NCBI RefSeq assembly: GCF_944324505.1
Contig: NZ_CALUWO010000002.1
Coordinates: forward strand, 124,001-188,000
Reading direction: 5' to 3'
DNA: 64,000 nt
From: an uncultured Desulfovibrio sp.
Lineage (GTDB): Bacteria > Desulfobacterota > Desulfovibrionia > Desulfovibrionales > Desulfovibrionaceae
The position numbers and the translations under genes were made by a program. The notes beneath the pieces are model-generated. The model was not told the DNA's origin and searched no databases. It saw only the letters and a list, made by a program, of their open reading frames with translations. Positions 46,438-55,189 of this stretch are shown in pieces. Positions within the stretch are counted from its first letter, which is position 1; each line of letters opens with the position of its first letter.

Positions 46438-47556
46438 CTAGACGCAGGCCACCGGGTGTTCCCAGTCCTTGATCACGGCCTGATAGCCGATGCTGGCCAG
46501 GGCATCGGTCATCTGTTCCACGCTGCGGTGGTCGGTAATGTCGAACTGGCCGGAATTGTCCGCCTCGCCGGCATGCCCGCCCACGGCCGTGGACACCCCG
46601 GCGGAAACGCGGGTCACCCCCAGGGGCACCAGGTGGTTGCGCATGAAGGCGCTTTCGCGGCTGGAACAGGTGATGCCCGCCCGCGGCAGGAAGCAGCGCA
46701 CGGCAGTCACATACTGCACGAACTGCCGGTCATTGACCGCATGGGGAATGTCAAAGCTGCCTTCGTGCGAGCAGATGCGCGGGATGGAAACCCCCACGTC
46801 CACGCCGGGATAGTTGCGGATGAGCCACCAGGCATGCAGGCCGGTGCAGAAGGCATCCTGCACAAATTCGTCCAGACCCAGCAGCGCGCCCACGCCCAGC
46901 GAGCGCATGCCCGCGCGGGCCGCGCGTTCCGGCGCATTGAGGCGGAAGCCGTAGTCCTTCTTGGGGCCGGCGGGATGCAGCCAGGCATAGAGTTCAGGAT
47001 TGTAGGTTTCCTGAAACATGGTCATGCCGTCCACGCCCGCGTCCACCAGCAGGCGGTACTGCTCTTCGGTAAGGGAGTAGACTTCCACACCCACAGAGGC
47101 AAACATGGGCTTGAGGCGGCGGGCCGCCCCGGCGATGTATTCCGGCGAGGAGAGCTTGGGTGCCTCGCCGGTGAGCACCAGCACATGCTGCAGGCCCATC
47201 TTGGCGATGGCGCGCCCCTCTTCTTCCACCTCGTCCAGGGTCAGATGCCGGCGGGGCTGCGTATTATTGGCATTGAAGCCGCAGTAGCGGCACTGATTGG
47301 TGCAGACATCGGAAATATAGAGCGGCGTGAACAGGTTCACGGCGCGGCCAAAGTAGCGCAGGGTCAGTTCATGGGCGCGCTGGGCCATGTCTTCCAGATG
47401 CGGCGCCGCGGCGGGCGACAGCAGGGCCATGAAGTCGGCGGGTTGCAGGCTGTCCTTGCGCAGGGCGGCCAGCACCTGTTCCTCGGTGGCATTGGCGGCC
47501 AGCTCCGCCCGGCGTTCACGCGGCCATTTTTCCAGAAACTGCTGAAAATTTTCCAT
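46438..47556 (-). CDS. thiH: 2-iminoacetate synthase
   Basis: 372-residue radical SAM enzyme cleaving tyrosine to dehydroglycine (2-iminoacetate) for the thiazole ring, an oxygen-sensitive route fitting an anaerobe. Cluster motif CTNQCRYCGF; SAM site LTGEAPKLS; C-terminal BATS-type domain with PRICSHEGSF. GAGG precedes the ATG at 47556. Ends 111 bases before thiF. Confidence 0.95.
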   Translation of the reverse strand: MENFQQFLEKWPRERRAELAANATEEQVLAALRKDSLQPADFMALLSPAAAPHLEDMAQRAHELTLRYFGRAVNLFTPLYISDVCTNQCRYCGFNANNTQPRRHLTLDEVEEEGRAIAKMGLQHVLVLTGEAPKLSSPEYIAGAARRLKPMFASVGVEVYSLTEEQYRLLVDAGVDGMTMFQETYNPELYAWLHPAGPKKDYGFRLNAPERAARAGMRSLGVGALLGLDEFVQDAFCTGLHAWWLIRNYPGVDVGVSIPRICSHEGSFDIPHAVNDRQFVQYVTAVRCFLPRAGITCSSRESAFMRNHLVPLGVTRVSAGVSTAVGGHAGEADNSGQFDITDHRSVEQMTDALASIGYQAVIKDWEHPVACV

Positions 47557-47570
47557 GACCATCCTCCTCA

Positions 47571-48341
47571 CTAACGCAGAAAACCGGTAAGCGGCGACGA
47601 GGCTTCGGCAGCTTCACCCGGCGCCTTGACCACCCCGGCACCGGCCAGCCAGGCATTGTGGCCGGCTTCCACAGCGGCCCGGAAGGCCAGCGCCATGCGC
47701 ACCGGATCGGCGGAAGAGGCAATGGCCGTATTCACCAGGCAGGCGGCGGCCCCCATTTCCATGGCCTCGCAGGCCTGGGAAGGACGGCCGATGCCCGCAT
47801 CCACCACAATGGGCAGGTCCATTTCCTCGATGAGGATGCCGATCATTTCCCTGGTGCGCAGGCCGCGATTGGTGCCGATGGGCGCCCCCAGGGGCATGAT
47901 GGCGGCGGCCCCGGCATTGGCGCAGGCCCGGGCCACATACAGATCGGGATTGATGTAGGGCAGAACGGTAAAGCCTTCCTTGACCAGCATTTCGGTGGCT
48001 CTGGCGGTTTCGTAGCCGTCGGGCAGCAGGTGGCGCACATCGGAAATCACTTCAATCTTGATCCAGTCGCCACAGCCGGCGGCGCGGGCCAGACGGGCCA
48101 GGCGCACGGCCTCTTCCGCAGTGCGGGCGCCGGAAGTATTGGGCAGAAGGCGCATGCTCTGGGGAATATGGGCCACAATGCCCTGCTGCCCCTTTTCCAC
48201 GCGCCGCATGGCCACGGTGATCACTTCCGCTCCGCTGGCCTCGCAGACGCCGGGAATGAGCTTGTCAGCGCTGTATTTTCCCGTACCGATAAACAGGCGG
48301 CTCTTCAGTTCCACGCCGCCGATAACGAGCTTGTCTTCCAC
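47571..48341 (-). CDS. thiG: Thiazole synthase
   Basis: 256-residue TIM barrel that joins 1-deoxyxylulose 5-phosphate, 2-iminoacetate and ThiS-bound sulfur. [19 protein letters not shown] (Schiff-base Lys region follows), [22 protein letters not shown] and [19 protein letters not shown] are typical. A GTG start at 48341 follows GGGAGA; the upstream frame does not resemble ThiG. Confidence 0.94.
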   Translation of the reverse strand: MEDKLVIGGVELKSRLFIGTGKYSADKLIPGVCEASGAEVITVAMRRVEKGQQGIVAHIPQSMRLLPNTSGARTAEEAVRLARLARAAGCGDWIKIEVISDVRHLLPDGYETARATEMLVKEGFTVLPYINPDLYVARACANAGAAAIMPLGAPIGTNRGLRTREMIGILIEEMDLPIVVDAGIGRPSQACEAMEMGAAACLVNTAIASSADPVRMALAFRAAVEAGHNAWLAGAGVVKAPGEAAEASSPLTGFLR

Positions 48342-48491
48342 TGTACTTCTCCCTCTGTCACACACTGCATGCCGGCTCACGCCGCTGCAGAACGTACCGA
48401 AGCAGACCGCTGCCTTCTGCGGCATGGCAGCCGTCCCGCCGCTGCCCCGTAAGGGAGCAGCGCCTCCCGAGACCATACGGCAGTGCGTCGG

Positions 48492-48692
48492 CTAGCCGCC
48501 GCCCACGAACTGCACCAGTTCCAGCACATCTCCGGCACACAGGCGCGTGGTGGCGAAATCCGCCGCGGGGACAATTTCCCCGTTGCGCTCCACCACCACA
48601 ACGGCAGCATCGTGGCCACGCTCATGCAGCAGGTCGGCCACGCTCATGTTGTCGGCATAGTCTCCATCTTGTCCATTGACTGTCAGCTGCAT
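48492..48692 (-). CDS. thiS: Sulfur-carrier protein ThiS
   Basis: 66-residue ubiquitin-like protein ending GGG. The C-terminal Gly is adenylated by ThiF and converted to thiocarboxylate, the sulfur donor for Thi[18 protein letters not shown] and [10 protein letters not shown] are characteristic. First gene after the TPP riboswitch. Confidence 0.92.
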   Translation of the reverse strand: MQLTVNGQDGDYADNMSVADLLHERGHDAAVVVVERNGEIVPAADFATTRLCAGDVLELVQFVGGG

Positions 48693-48723
48693 ACGGCCTC
48701 CCGACGGTCTTGCCCGTCACGCA

Positions 48724-48753
48724 CAAAAAAAACCCGCGTTCAGAAGAAGCGGG
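48724..48753 (-). terminator. Riboswitch terminator before thiS
   Basis: On the minus strand CCCGC-N11-GCGGG is followed by eight T. It lies between the TPP aptamer and thiS, so it is the likely expression platform. Confidence 0.85.
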
Positions 48754-48781
48754 CAGTGCACAGACCCGAAACACGGGTCGC

Positions 48782-48895
48782 CAGCTTCCCTTCGTCAGCA
48801 CTATCTGCTTCAGGTACAGGAGCGCGCATCCGCGCGCCCTAGGGGTCAGGGCGCTCTCACCCTTTCTCAGCCATACAGTAGGCTCCCCCAGCCGG
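48782..48895 (-). ncRNA. TPP riboswitch (THI element)
   Basis: Reading the minus strand: GGGGGAGCC, then GGCTGAGA, and later ACCTGAAGCAGATAGTGC followed by CGAAGGGAAGC. These are the conserved P2/J and P4/P5 blocks of the thiamine pyrophosphate aptamer (CTGAGA ... ACCTGA ... GGGAAG). Placed directly before thiSGHF; TPP binding should favour the downstream terminator. Confidence 0.92.
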
Positions 48896-49045
48896 AACGG
48901 AATCAGAATAGCTGCGGAGCCGGACAAATGCAAGGGATTTTTCTGCGCCGGACACAGCTGCGGAAAGCCCCGGCGGGCCGCCAAGGGGCACACCGGGGCC
49001 AGACTCACCGGCAGACCCGCACGTCTGCCGGAAGCTCGCGAACGT

Positions 49046-49492
49046 CTAGTCGGGGAGGCGGTCCTTGCCGCACATTTCCTCGATGTCAATGCGCAGCACA
49101 TTGACCCGGCGCAGCGCGGCCGGGGGCGTGGGGCGGGGACAGCGCGCCTGATAATGATCGCTCATGGCGTCCAGCACCCGTATCTTTTCCGCATCATCCG
49201 TCACCAGCGACATGCGGCCGTGTCCGCTGATGCTGCGGAAATAGGCCGTGCTGTGCTCGCGGGCGATGGTCACATCCACCGCGCCGGCAAAGCCCACCCG
49301 GGCATCACGGGCCAGACAGTCCAGCTTGTGCCCCTTGAGGCCGGTGTGGGCATAGAGGTGCCCGTCCAGCCAGACGGCATTGAGGGGCAGCACATAGGGA
49401 TATTCCTCGCCGGAAAAGGATACGTACAGGGTTTCCAGCTTGGCAAAAACGTCATCATAAAAGGCAGCGTCCGTACGCAATTTCGCCTGCAT
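49046..49492 (-). CDS. PNPOx-like FMN-binding protein
   Basis: 148 residues of the split-barrel flavin-binding fold (pyridoxamine 5'-phosphate oxidase-like/NimA-like). PYVLPLNAVWLDGHLYAHTGLKGHKLDCLARDARVGF is the typical core (here cited by its parts PLNAVWL and HTGLKGHK). NimA-like members reduce nitro compounds or bind haem/FMN. Start 49492 has GGAG eight bases away, overlapping the flavodoxin-like gene by 38 bases. Last gene of the hcp run. Confidence 0.8.
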   Translation of the reverse strand: MQAKLRTDAAFYDDVFAKLETLYVSFSGEEYPYVLPLNAVWLDGHLYAHTGLKGHKLDCLARDARVGFAGAVDVTIAREHSTAYFRSISGHGRMSLVTDDAEKIRVLDAMSDHYQARCPRPTPPAALRRVNVLRIDIEEMCGKDRLPD

Positions 49493-50126
49493 TTCCACAT
49501 CTCCACTCACCGGGCGCCGGAACGGGGTTCCGCGCCGTCAAACTGTCCAGTGCGGCCAGCCAGCAGGTGCGGGCCAGCTCGCAGTCCCGCTCATCGGGAT
49601 GATGTGCGGCCTCTGCCAGGCGGGCCGCACGCGCCTCTGTCATGGGATGCCCCCTGCCCGGCATGTCCTGCCGGGGGCGCACCCTTCCCTGGCACAGAAA
49701 CTCGCCCAGAAGATGATTGCCCCCTTCTGCCAGCAGTTCCCGTGCCTGCTCCAGGCAGCGCTGCGCATGCGGGGAGTCGGGCCAGGCCCCCAGCGTGCCG
49801 AAAAGGAAGACCTGTCTGCCGCGCAGCTGCTGCCAGAAGCGGCGGCTTTCCTCATCGGGAAGGCCCCGCCGCACCCAGAAACCCAGGGCCAGCACCCGGC
49901 GTCCGGCTAGTGCCTGTGCCGCCGCCGGCGCCACATGCGGCAGAATGCCGCCTGCCAGGGCTTCGCCCACGCGCCAGGTATTGCCCGTCACGGACGAGGA
50001 GACCACACAGGCCTGTTCCCGCCAGTGCCGCAGGTCCACCTGCACGGGGCGGGAAATATCCCGGCCGTCGGCACAGCGGGCATAGGGCGGATGCAGCAGC
50101 CCCGCCGGCGTCACCGGGCTATTCAT
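49455..50126 (-). CDS. Flavodoxin-family protein
   Basis: 223 residues. The FMN phosphate loop reads SSSVTGNTWRVGEAL (about residues 41-55), ALGFWVRRGLPDEESRRFWQQL and FLFGTLGAWPDSPHA follow the flavodoxin fold; the C-terminal ~50 residues add HPDERDCELARTCWLAAL. Probably an electron carrier or FMN reductase partner. ATG at 50126 overlaps the hcpR stop by 8 bases and the next gene overlaps its own end by 38. Confidence 0.8.
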   Translation of the reverse strand: MNSPVTPAGLLHPPYARCADGRDISRPVQVDLRHWREQACVVSSSVTGNTWRVGEALAGGILPHVAPAAAQALAGRRVLALGFWVRRGLPDEESRRFWQQLRGRQVFLFGTLGAWPDSPHAQRCLEQARELLAEGGNHLLGEFLCQGRVRPRQDMPGRGHPMTEARAARLAEAAHHPDERDCELARTCWLAALDSLTARNPVPAPGEWRCGNAGEIAYGRCLL

Positions 50127-50817
50127 GGGCGTTCTTCTCCAGAATATCCCGGCGCAGCAGCTCCACGCGCCGCCGTTCCAGACGGATGACGCCGGCCCGG
50201 GCCAGGGCATTGAGTTCACGGCTCAGGCTTTCCCGGCTCACGCCCAGCAGACGCGCCCAGAGTTCCCTGGTGCCCGACAGGGCAATGCTGTCGCTCTTTT
50301 CCATTCTGCTGCGGTGCAGAAGCCAGCCCGCCACGCGCCGCGCCACGGAAATGACGCCCTGCGAACCGGCCACCTTGTTGATGAACAGGCGCTGCCGGTG
50401 CGCCAGCACGCGCAGCAGATAGCCCGCCAGCGCCGGATTGCGCGTCACGCTGTCCTGGAGCGTCTTTTTGTCCAGCCACAGGGCGCGACCGGTGGTCACG
50501 GCCTCGGCCGTGCAGGGCAGGCCCCCCGAATAGAAAAGTGCCCCCACATCACAAAAGGCCCCCGGCCGGGTCAGATGCAGCACATGTTCCCGGCCTTCCG
50601 GTCCGGCCTTGACCAGCTTGACCTCGCCGGACAGCACCAGGGGCAGGGCCTCGCAGGGGCCGCCTTCATGAAACAGAATCTCGCCGGGCGCAAAGTCCGC
50701 CACGCGCATGCGGGCAGCCAGCTCCCGCCAGTCTCTGTCATCCAGCACCCCGGCCAGCGCGCGCCCCTGCAATGCCGTGCGCAGGCGCTGCTCGGGACCA
50801 TTGTCATTGCGGATCAT
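50119..50817 (-). CDS. hcpR: HcpR-like Crp/Fnr-family regulator
   Basis: 232 residues. Cyclic-nucleotide-like sensor fold in residues ~15-130 (FAPGEILFHEGGPCEALPLVLSGEVKLVK), a dimer helix, then a winged helix with recognition helix LGVSRESLSRELNALARAGV. No FNR-type N-terminal Cys cluster. Position right after hcp and the TGTGA-N6-TCACA site before hcp point to HcpR, which activates hcp under nitrosative stress. ATG 50817 follows AAGGAAGG. Confidence 0.85.
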   Translation of the reverse strand: MIRNDNGPEQRLRTALQGRALAGVLDDRDWRELAARMRVADFAPGEILFHEGGPCEALPLVLSGEVKLVKAGPEGREHVLHLTRPGAFCDVGALFYSGGLPCTAEAVTTGRALWLDKKTLQDSVTRNPALAGYLLRVLAHRQRLFINKVAGSQGVISVARRVAGWLLHRSRMEKSDSIALSGTRELWARLLGVSRESLSRELNALARAGVIRLERRRVELLRRDILEKNAHE

Positions 50818-50872
50818 GGCACCTTCCTTTGCGGGGCGGTCCGGCCGCCCCGCGCATGTCACCGGCGGGCAC

Positions 50873-52462
50873 TCAGCCCAGGATATCCTTCAGATCCGCA
50901 TCCGGCGTGGCAATGGGCCGGATGCCCCAGCGCTCCACCAGAATCTGGAGCAGATTGGGCGACACAAAGGCCGGCAGGCTGGGGCCAAGGCGGATATTCT
51001 TCACGCCCAGGGCCAGCAGGGTCAGCAGGATGCTCACGGCCTTCTGTTCGTACCAGGAGAGAATGAGGGACAGCGGCAGATCATTGACGCCGCAGTGCAG
51101 GGCCTCGGCCAGTGCCAGGGCCGTGCGCACCGCCGCGTAGGCATCATTGCACTGGCCCACATCCAGCAGGCGGGGCAGGTCGCCGATGCGGCCCAGGTCC
51201 TTGTCAAAGAAGCGGAACTTGCCGCAGGCCAGGGTAAGCACCAGGCAGTCGGCCGGAATCTTTTCCACCAGCTCCGTATAGTAATTCCGTCCGGGCCGGG
51301 CGCCGTCGCAGCCCCCCACCAGGAAGATGTGACGCACGGCACCCTTGCCCACGGCGTCCAGCAGGGCGGGAGCCGCACCAAGCAGCGTCTGGCGGCCAAA
51401 GCCCGTCAGCACGGTGCCGCCGGGCACGTCCTCGGGGAAGCCGGGCAGTTCCAGGGCCTTCTGGATGACCGGGGCAAAGTTGCGGTCCTGGCAGTGCACG
51501 CAGCCGGGCCAGCCCACATTGCCGGACGTGAACACCCGGTCCGCATAGCCGCGCGGCTCCTGAATGCAGTTGGTGGTAAAGAGCACCGCGCCGGGGAAAT
51601 GCGGCAGCTCCTTCTGCTGATTCTGCCAGGCCGTGCCGTAGTGCCCGGCCAGATGCGGGAAGGCATGCAGCGCGGGATAGCCGTGAGCGGGCAGCATTTC
51701 CCCGTGGGTATAGACCTGGATGCCTGTGTCGCGGGTCTGCTCCAGCAGGGCCATGAGGTCCGGCAGATCATGGCCCGACACCAGAATGGCCGGCCCCTTG
51801 CGCTGTCCCAGGGAAACCGGCGTGGGCACGGGATGACCAAAGGTGCCGGTATTGCCGTCTTCCAGCAGCTCCATGGCCCGCAGGTTGGTCCGGCCGCATT
51901 CCATGAGCAGTTCCAGCCAGCCGTCCAGATCATAGGTCGTCTGGCTCAGGGGCGTTCCCGCCACCAGGCCGGTATACAGAAAGGCCGCCACCGCCGGATC
52001 ACGCCGTCCCAGCACGGCCGCATGGTCGGCATAGGCCGCCACGCCCTTGAGGCCGTACAGCAGCAGCTGCATGGCCGAGCGCACGTCCTCGTTGGGGGAC
52101 AGGCTGTCCGTCGCCACGGGCAGACCGGCAATGAAGGCGTCTGCTCCGCTTTCGGGGGCAGGCAGTCCCGCCTTCGCGGCCAGACCGGCTGCCTGCGTGC
52201 GGCAGGCCTCTTCCAGCGCCACAAGATCGGCAGGATCAAAATTCACATTGGTCAGCGTGGCAAACAGGGCCTTGAACGCAAAATCATCCACCTGTTCGTC
52301 CACCATGCCGCATGCGCGGGCAGCCAGCGCCACGGCAGCAAGACGGCGCAGCGCAGCCACAAGCCTGTCCTGCTGTGCCGCCACGGCTTCATTCTTGCCG
52401 CAGACGCCCAGCACGGTACAGCCCCTGCCTCTGGCAGTTTGTTCACACTGATTGCAGAACAT
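50873..52462 (-). CDS. hcp: Hybrid cluster protein (hydroxylamine/NO reductase)
   Basis: 529-residue class I Hcp. The N-terminal [4Fe-4S] cysteines are C3, C6, C15 and C21 (Cx2Cx8Cx5C). The hybrid-cluster ligands follow: FGHPVPT region, YTHGEMLP (Glu), TTNCIQEP (Cys), GCVHCQDRN (Cys), VGGCDGARPG (Cys), TLACGKF (Cys) and SWYEQKA (Glu and Lys). Hcp reduces NO or hydroxylamine, protecting anaerobes from nitrosative stress. CAGGAGG precedes the ATG. Heads the hcp-hcpR-flavodoxin-PNPOx run. Confidence 0.96.
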   Translation of the reverse strand: MFCNQCEQTARGRGCTVLGVCGKNEAVAAQQDRLVAALRRLAAVALAARACGMVDEQVDDFAFKALFATLTNVNFDPADLVALEEACRTQAAGLAAKAGLPAPESGADAFIAGLPVATDSLSPNEDVRSAMQLLLYGLKGVAAYADHAAVLGRRDPAVAAFLYTGLVAGTPLSQTTYDLDGWLELLMECGRTNLRAMELLEDGNTGTFGHPVPTPVSLGQRKGPAILVSGHDLPDLMALLEQTRDTGIQVYTHGEMLPAHGYPALHAFPHLAGHYGTAWQNQQKELPHFPGAVLFTTNCIQEPRGYADRVFTSGNVGWPGCVHCQDRNFAPVIQKALELPGFPEDVPGGTVLTGFGRQTLLGAAPALLDAVGKGAVRHIFLVGGCDGARPGRNYYTELVEKIPADCLVLTLACGKFRFFDKDLGRIGDLPRLLDVGQCNDAYAAVRTALALAEALHCGVNDLPLSLILSWYEQKAVSILLTLLALGVKNIRLGPSLPAFVSPNLLQILVERWGIRPIATPDADLKDILG

Positions 52463-52524
52463 GATGATTCCTCCTGCGTAAACGATTTGTGCTAACAGCT
52501 TACGCATATTTACGGGTCTTGATC

Positions 52525-52540
52525 TGTGAGCACAGTCACA
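52525..52540. promoter_or_regulatory. HcpR/FNR-type binding site upstream of hcp
   Basis: Perfect dyad TGTGA-N6-TCACA, the motif reported for HcpR in Desulfovibrio. Its centre is about 42 bases from a start point predicted by the minus-strand -10 TAAGCT (52497-52502), the position for class II activation of hcp. The MFS gene diverges on the other side. Confidence 0.8.
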
Positions 52541-52676
52541 AAACAACGTTCCCTGAATCTCCCTGCCCGGCAGGGGGCCGGAAACAGACTTGCCATGCCC
52601 CCGCACATAAGCCTACAAGGGGGGCACGCATCCACGTATTCCCCCCCCCTCGCATTCCGGTGCACAAGGAGACTCT

Positions 52677-53846
52677 ATGAGCGACGAACGCCTCTGGACC
52701 AAGGACTTCATTGTCATCACACTGGCCAACTTCTTTCTGATGATCAACTATTTCATGCTCTTCGTCGTCATGGCAGACTACTCCATGAGCACCTTTCAGG
52801 CCTCGCCCGCCATGGCCGGCGCCGCCAGCGGCATGTTCATGGTGGGCGCTCTGATAGCCCGCCTCTTCACCGGGGCCTTCATCGAGCGCTACGGGCATCG
52901 CGCCCTCTGCCTGCTGGGTCTCGGCAGCAACCTGATCCTGAGCTGCACCTATTTTCTGGCCCAGTCCATGATCGTGCTGCTGGGAGTACGCCTGCTGCAC
53001 GGCGCGGCCTACGGCATGGCCTCCACCTCCCTGAGCACCATGGTCTCGCGCATGGTGCCGGAGGCGCACCGCGGCGAGGGCCTGGGCTACTATATGCTGA
53101 GCTATGCCCTGTCCACGGCTGTCGGTCCCTTCATCGGCGTCAGCCTCATGCAGACGGGCAGCTTTTCCATCCAGTTCTGGCTCTGCATTGCCTTCATGGT
53201 GGTGAGTCTGGCCCTGGCCATGGTTTCTCACGAACTCTGGCGCGGCACGCCCAGCGCCGTGGGCGTCGTCTTCATAAGGCCCCTGTGGCGCAATTTTCTT
53301 GAACCCTGCGCCCTGCCCATCAGCTGCCTGGGTTTCCTCGTCTACATTGCCTATTCCAGCATCATGACCTTCCTGCCGCCCTATGCCAGAGAGCTGGACC
53401 TGACGGAAACGGCCAGCTTCTTCTTTGTGGTCTATTCGGCGGCCATGCTCTTTTCCCGGCCGGAAGCCGGCAAGCTCTTTGACCGGCGCGGCCCGGACTT
53501 CGTCATGTTTCCGTCCATCGCCTGCCTGGCCCTGGGCGTGCTGACCCTGAGCTTCTGCAGCAACGGCACCATGATGCTGGTGTCGGGCGGCCTCATCGGC
53601 GCAGGCATCGGCGTCATCCAGTCCTGCGGCCTGACCATCGCCGTGCAGGCCACGCCGCCGGAACACGTGGGCCTGGCCAATTCCACCTACTTTGTCTTTC
53701 TGGACATTGCCGTGGGCTTTGGTCCCGCCGTGCTGGGCATTCTGCAGCCCTTCACCGGCTATGGCGGCATGTACTTTGCCATGGCGCTGCTCTGCGCCTC
53801 CTGCCTGCTGGTCTACGCCCGCATCCGGCCCCGGCGCAACCGCTAG
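52677..53846 (+). CDS. MFS transporter
   Basis: 389 residues, twelve helices. The loop 2-3 motif reads ARLFTGAFIERYGHRAL (GxxxDRxGRR-like with E for D) and the second-half equivalent RPEAGKLFDRRGPDF. Resembles the drug/metabolite exporter type, substrate unknown. AAGGAG seven bases upstream. Divergent from hcp, sharing the HcpR site region, so nitrosative stress could also affect it. Confidence 0.82.
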   Translation: MSDERLWTKDFIVITLANFFLMINYFMLFVVMADYSMSTFQASPAMAGAASGMFMVGALIARLFTGAFIERYGHRALCLLGLGSNLILSCTYFLAQSMIVLLGVRLLHGAAYGMASTSLSTMVSRMVPEAHRGEGLGYYMLSYALSTAVGPFIGVSLMQTGSFSIQFWLCIAFMVVSLALAMVSHELWRGTPSAVGVVFIRPLWRNFLEPCALPISCLGFLVYIAYSSIMTFLPPYARELDLTETASFFFVVYSAAMLFSRPEAGKLFDRRGPDFVMFPSIACLALGVLTLSFCSNGTMMLVSGGLIGAGIGVIQSCGLTIAVQATPPEHVGLANSTYFVFLDIAVGFGPAVLGILQPFTGYGGMYFAMALLCASCLLVYARIRPRRNR

Positions 53847-53874
53847 CCCGCACGCCTGATCCTTGCCGAGAGCA

Positions 53875-53908
53875 GGGCCGGTTTCCGAAAGGGAACCGGC
53901 CCTTTTTT
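53875..53908 (+). terminator. Terminator after the MFS gene
   Basis: Stem GGGCCGGTTTCC / GGGAACCGGCCC with a GAAA loop and TTTTTT. Confidence 0.92.
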
Positions 53909-53971
53909 GTGCCGTTACCTGCAATTGGCATCTTGTGCAAAATTTGTCATGCTGGGGAAACGGAGGCTCCC

Positions 53972-54973
53972 ATGTCGCACACGCCCCCCTCCCCCGCTGC
54001 GCCCGCTCCGGGCCGCGGCGCCTGCCTTGTTCTGCTGGGCGCCCTCTGCTTCAGCACGTCCGGCACCGCCCAGGCGCTGGCCCCGGAAGGCGCCACGCCC
54101 TACGTCATCGGCGCCCTGCGCATGCAGGTGGCCTTTCTGGCCCTGCTGGTCTGGTGCCTGCTGCGCAAACGCCTGCCGCAGCAGCTGCATCACTGGCCCC
54201 TGCGCTGGCTGCTGCCGGCTGCGGGCGGGCTGGTGCTTTTCCAGCTCTGCTTTTTTCGCGGGGTCCAGCTCACCGGGGTTGCCGTGGGCACCGTGGCCTC
54301 CATCGGCTTTTCTCCGCTTGCGGCCGCCGTTCTGGCCTGGCTGCTGCTGGGCGAACGGCCCGGCCCGCGCTGGTATGCCGCCACACTCCTGTCCCTGGCC
54401 GGTTTGTGCTGCCTGAGCGGCGCTGACGGCACGGTACCCTGGACCAGTCTGCTGCTGCCCCTGGCCGCCGGCACGGGCTATGCCCTCTATTTTGTCTGCA
54501 CCCGGCCGCTGGGCCGGCAGTATGCCCCGGACAGCATCATGCTGGTGCTCACAGGACTGAGCGGTCTGGCCCTGCTGCCTGTCCTGCCTGCCTCTCCCCT
54601 GTACTGGCTGGTCAGCCCTGCCGGAACGGCAACCGCCCTCTACCTCGGCACGGTGACGGCAGCCCTGGCCTTCAGCCTGACCACGGCCGGTCTGCGCCTG
54701 ACCCGCGCCGCCACCGCGGCCACACTGGCCCTTGCCGAGCCGCTGGCCGCTGCCTGCTGGGGGATTTTTCTTCTGCATGAGCGGCTCTCCGCCGTGCAGC
54801 TGGCGGGCCTTGGCCTGCTGGTGGCCGGCATGGCCATCCTGGCCACGGAGCGCCCGCCGCATGCCCTGCCCGCCGCCGGACAGATCATTCCGCCCGGGCC
54901 GCCGGCGGCACGGGCACAGGACACGCCCCCCGAAGAGGACCGCACCCGCAATCCGGCGGACAACGACGCCTGA
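53972..54973 (+). CDS. EamA-family (DMT) transporter
   Basis: 333 residues, ten helices in two EamA halves: LLGALCFSTSGTAQALAPE (first), LLLPLAAGTGYALYFVCTRPLG (second half). C-terminal polar tail of ~45 residues (PPGPPAARAQDTPPEEDR) is unusual. Likely exports amino acids or metabolites; substrate unknown. ATG 53972 follows GGAGG. Confidence 0.85.
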   Translation: MSHTPPSPAAPAPGRGACLVLLGALCFSTSGTAQALAPEGATPYVIGALRMQVAFLALLVWCLLRKRLPQQLHHWPLRWLLPAAGGLVLFQLCFFRGVQLTGVAVGTVASIGFSPLAAAVLAWLLLGERPGPRWYAATLLSLAGLCCLSGADGTVPWTSLLLPLAAGTGYALYFVCTRPLGRQYAPDSIMLVLTGLSGLALLPVLPASPLYWLVSPAGTATALYLGTVTAALAFSLTTAGLRLTRAATAATLALAEPLAAACWGIFLLHERLSAVQLAGLGLLVAGMAILATERPPHALPAAGQIIPPGPPAARAQDTPPEEDRTRNPADNDA

Positions 54974-55136
54974 AAACTGCCTGCGGGACGCCTAGGGGAC
55001 GGGGACGCCTGATGCCACCGCTGTCCGGACAGGCCGCTTCCGCGCCAGGCGCTGGCGGGCGGCCTGCCGCGCTCCTGTTCCTGCGCCTGTTCCCGTGCCG
55101 GTTCCGGGCAGAAGCGGCTGCACCCTGACGCGGGCA

Positions 55137-55168
55137 TAAAAAAAGGGGGGAAGCCGAAGCTCCCCCCC
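55137..55168 (-). terminator. Terminator after rpsA
   Basis: Minus strand GGGGGGAGC-TTCG-GCTTCCCCCC then seven or eight T. The UUCG loop is very stable. Confidence 0.92.
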
Positions 55169-55189
55169 TGATGGTCATGGGTGTGCGAA

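Noticed and set aside
48781-48900. Possible small gene before thiS
   Set aside because: The sequence is explained by a TPP aptamer and terminator.
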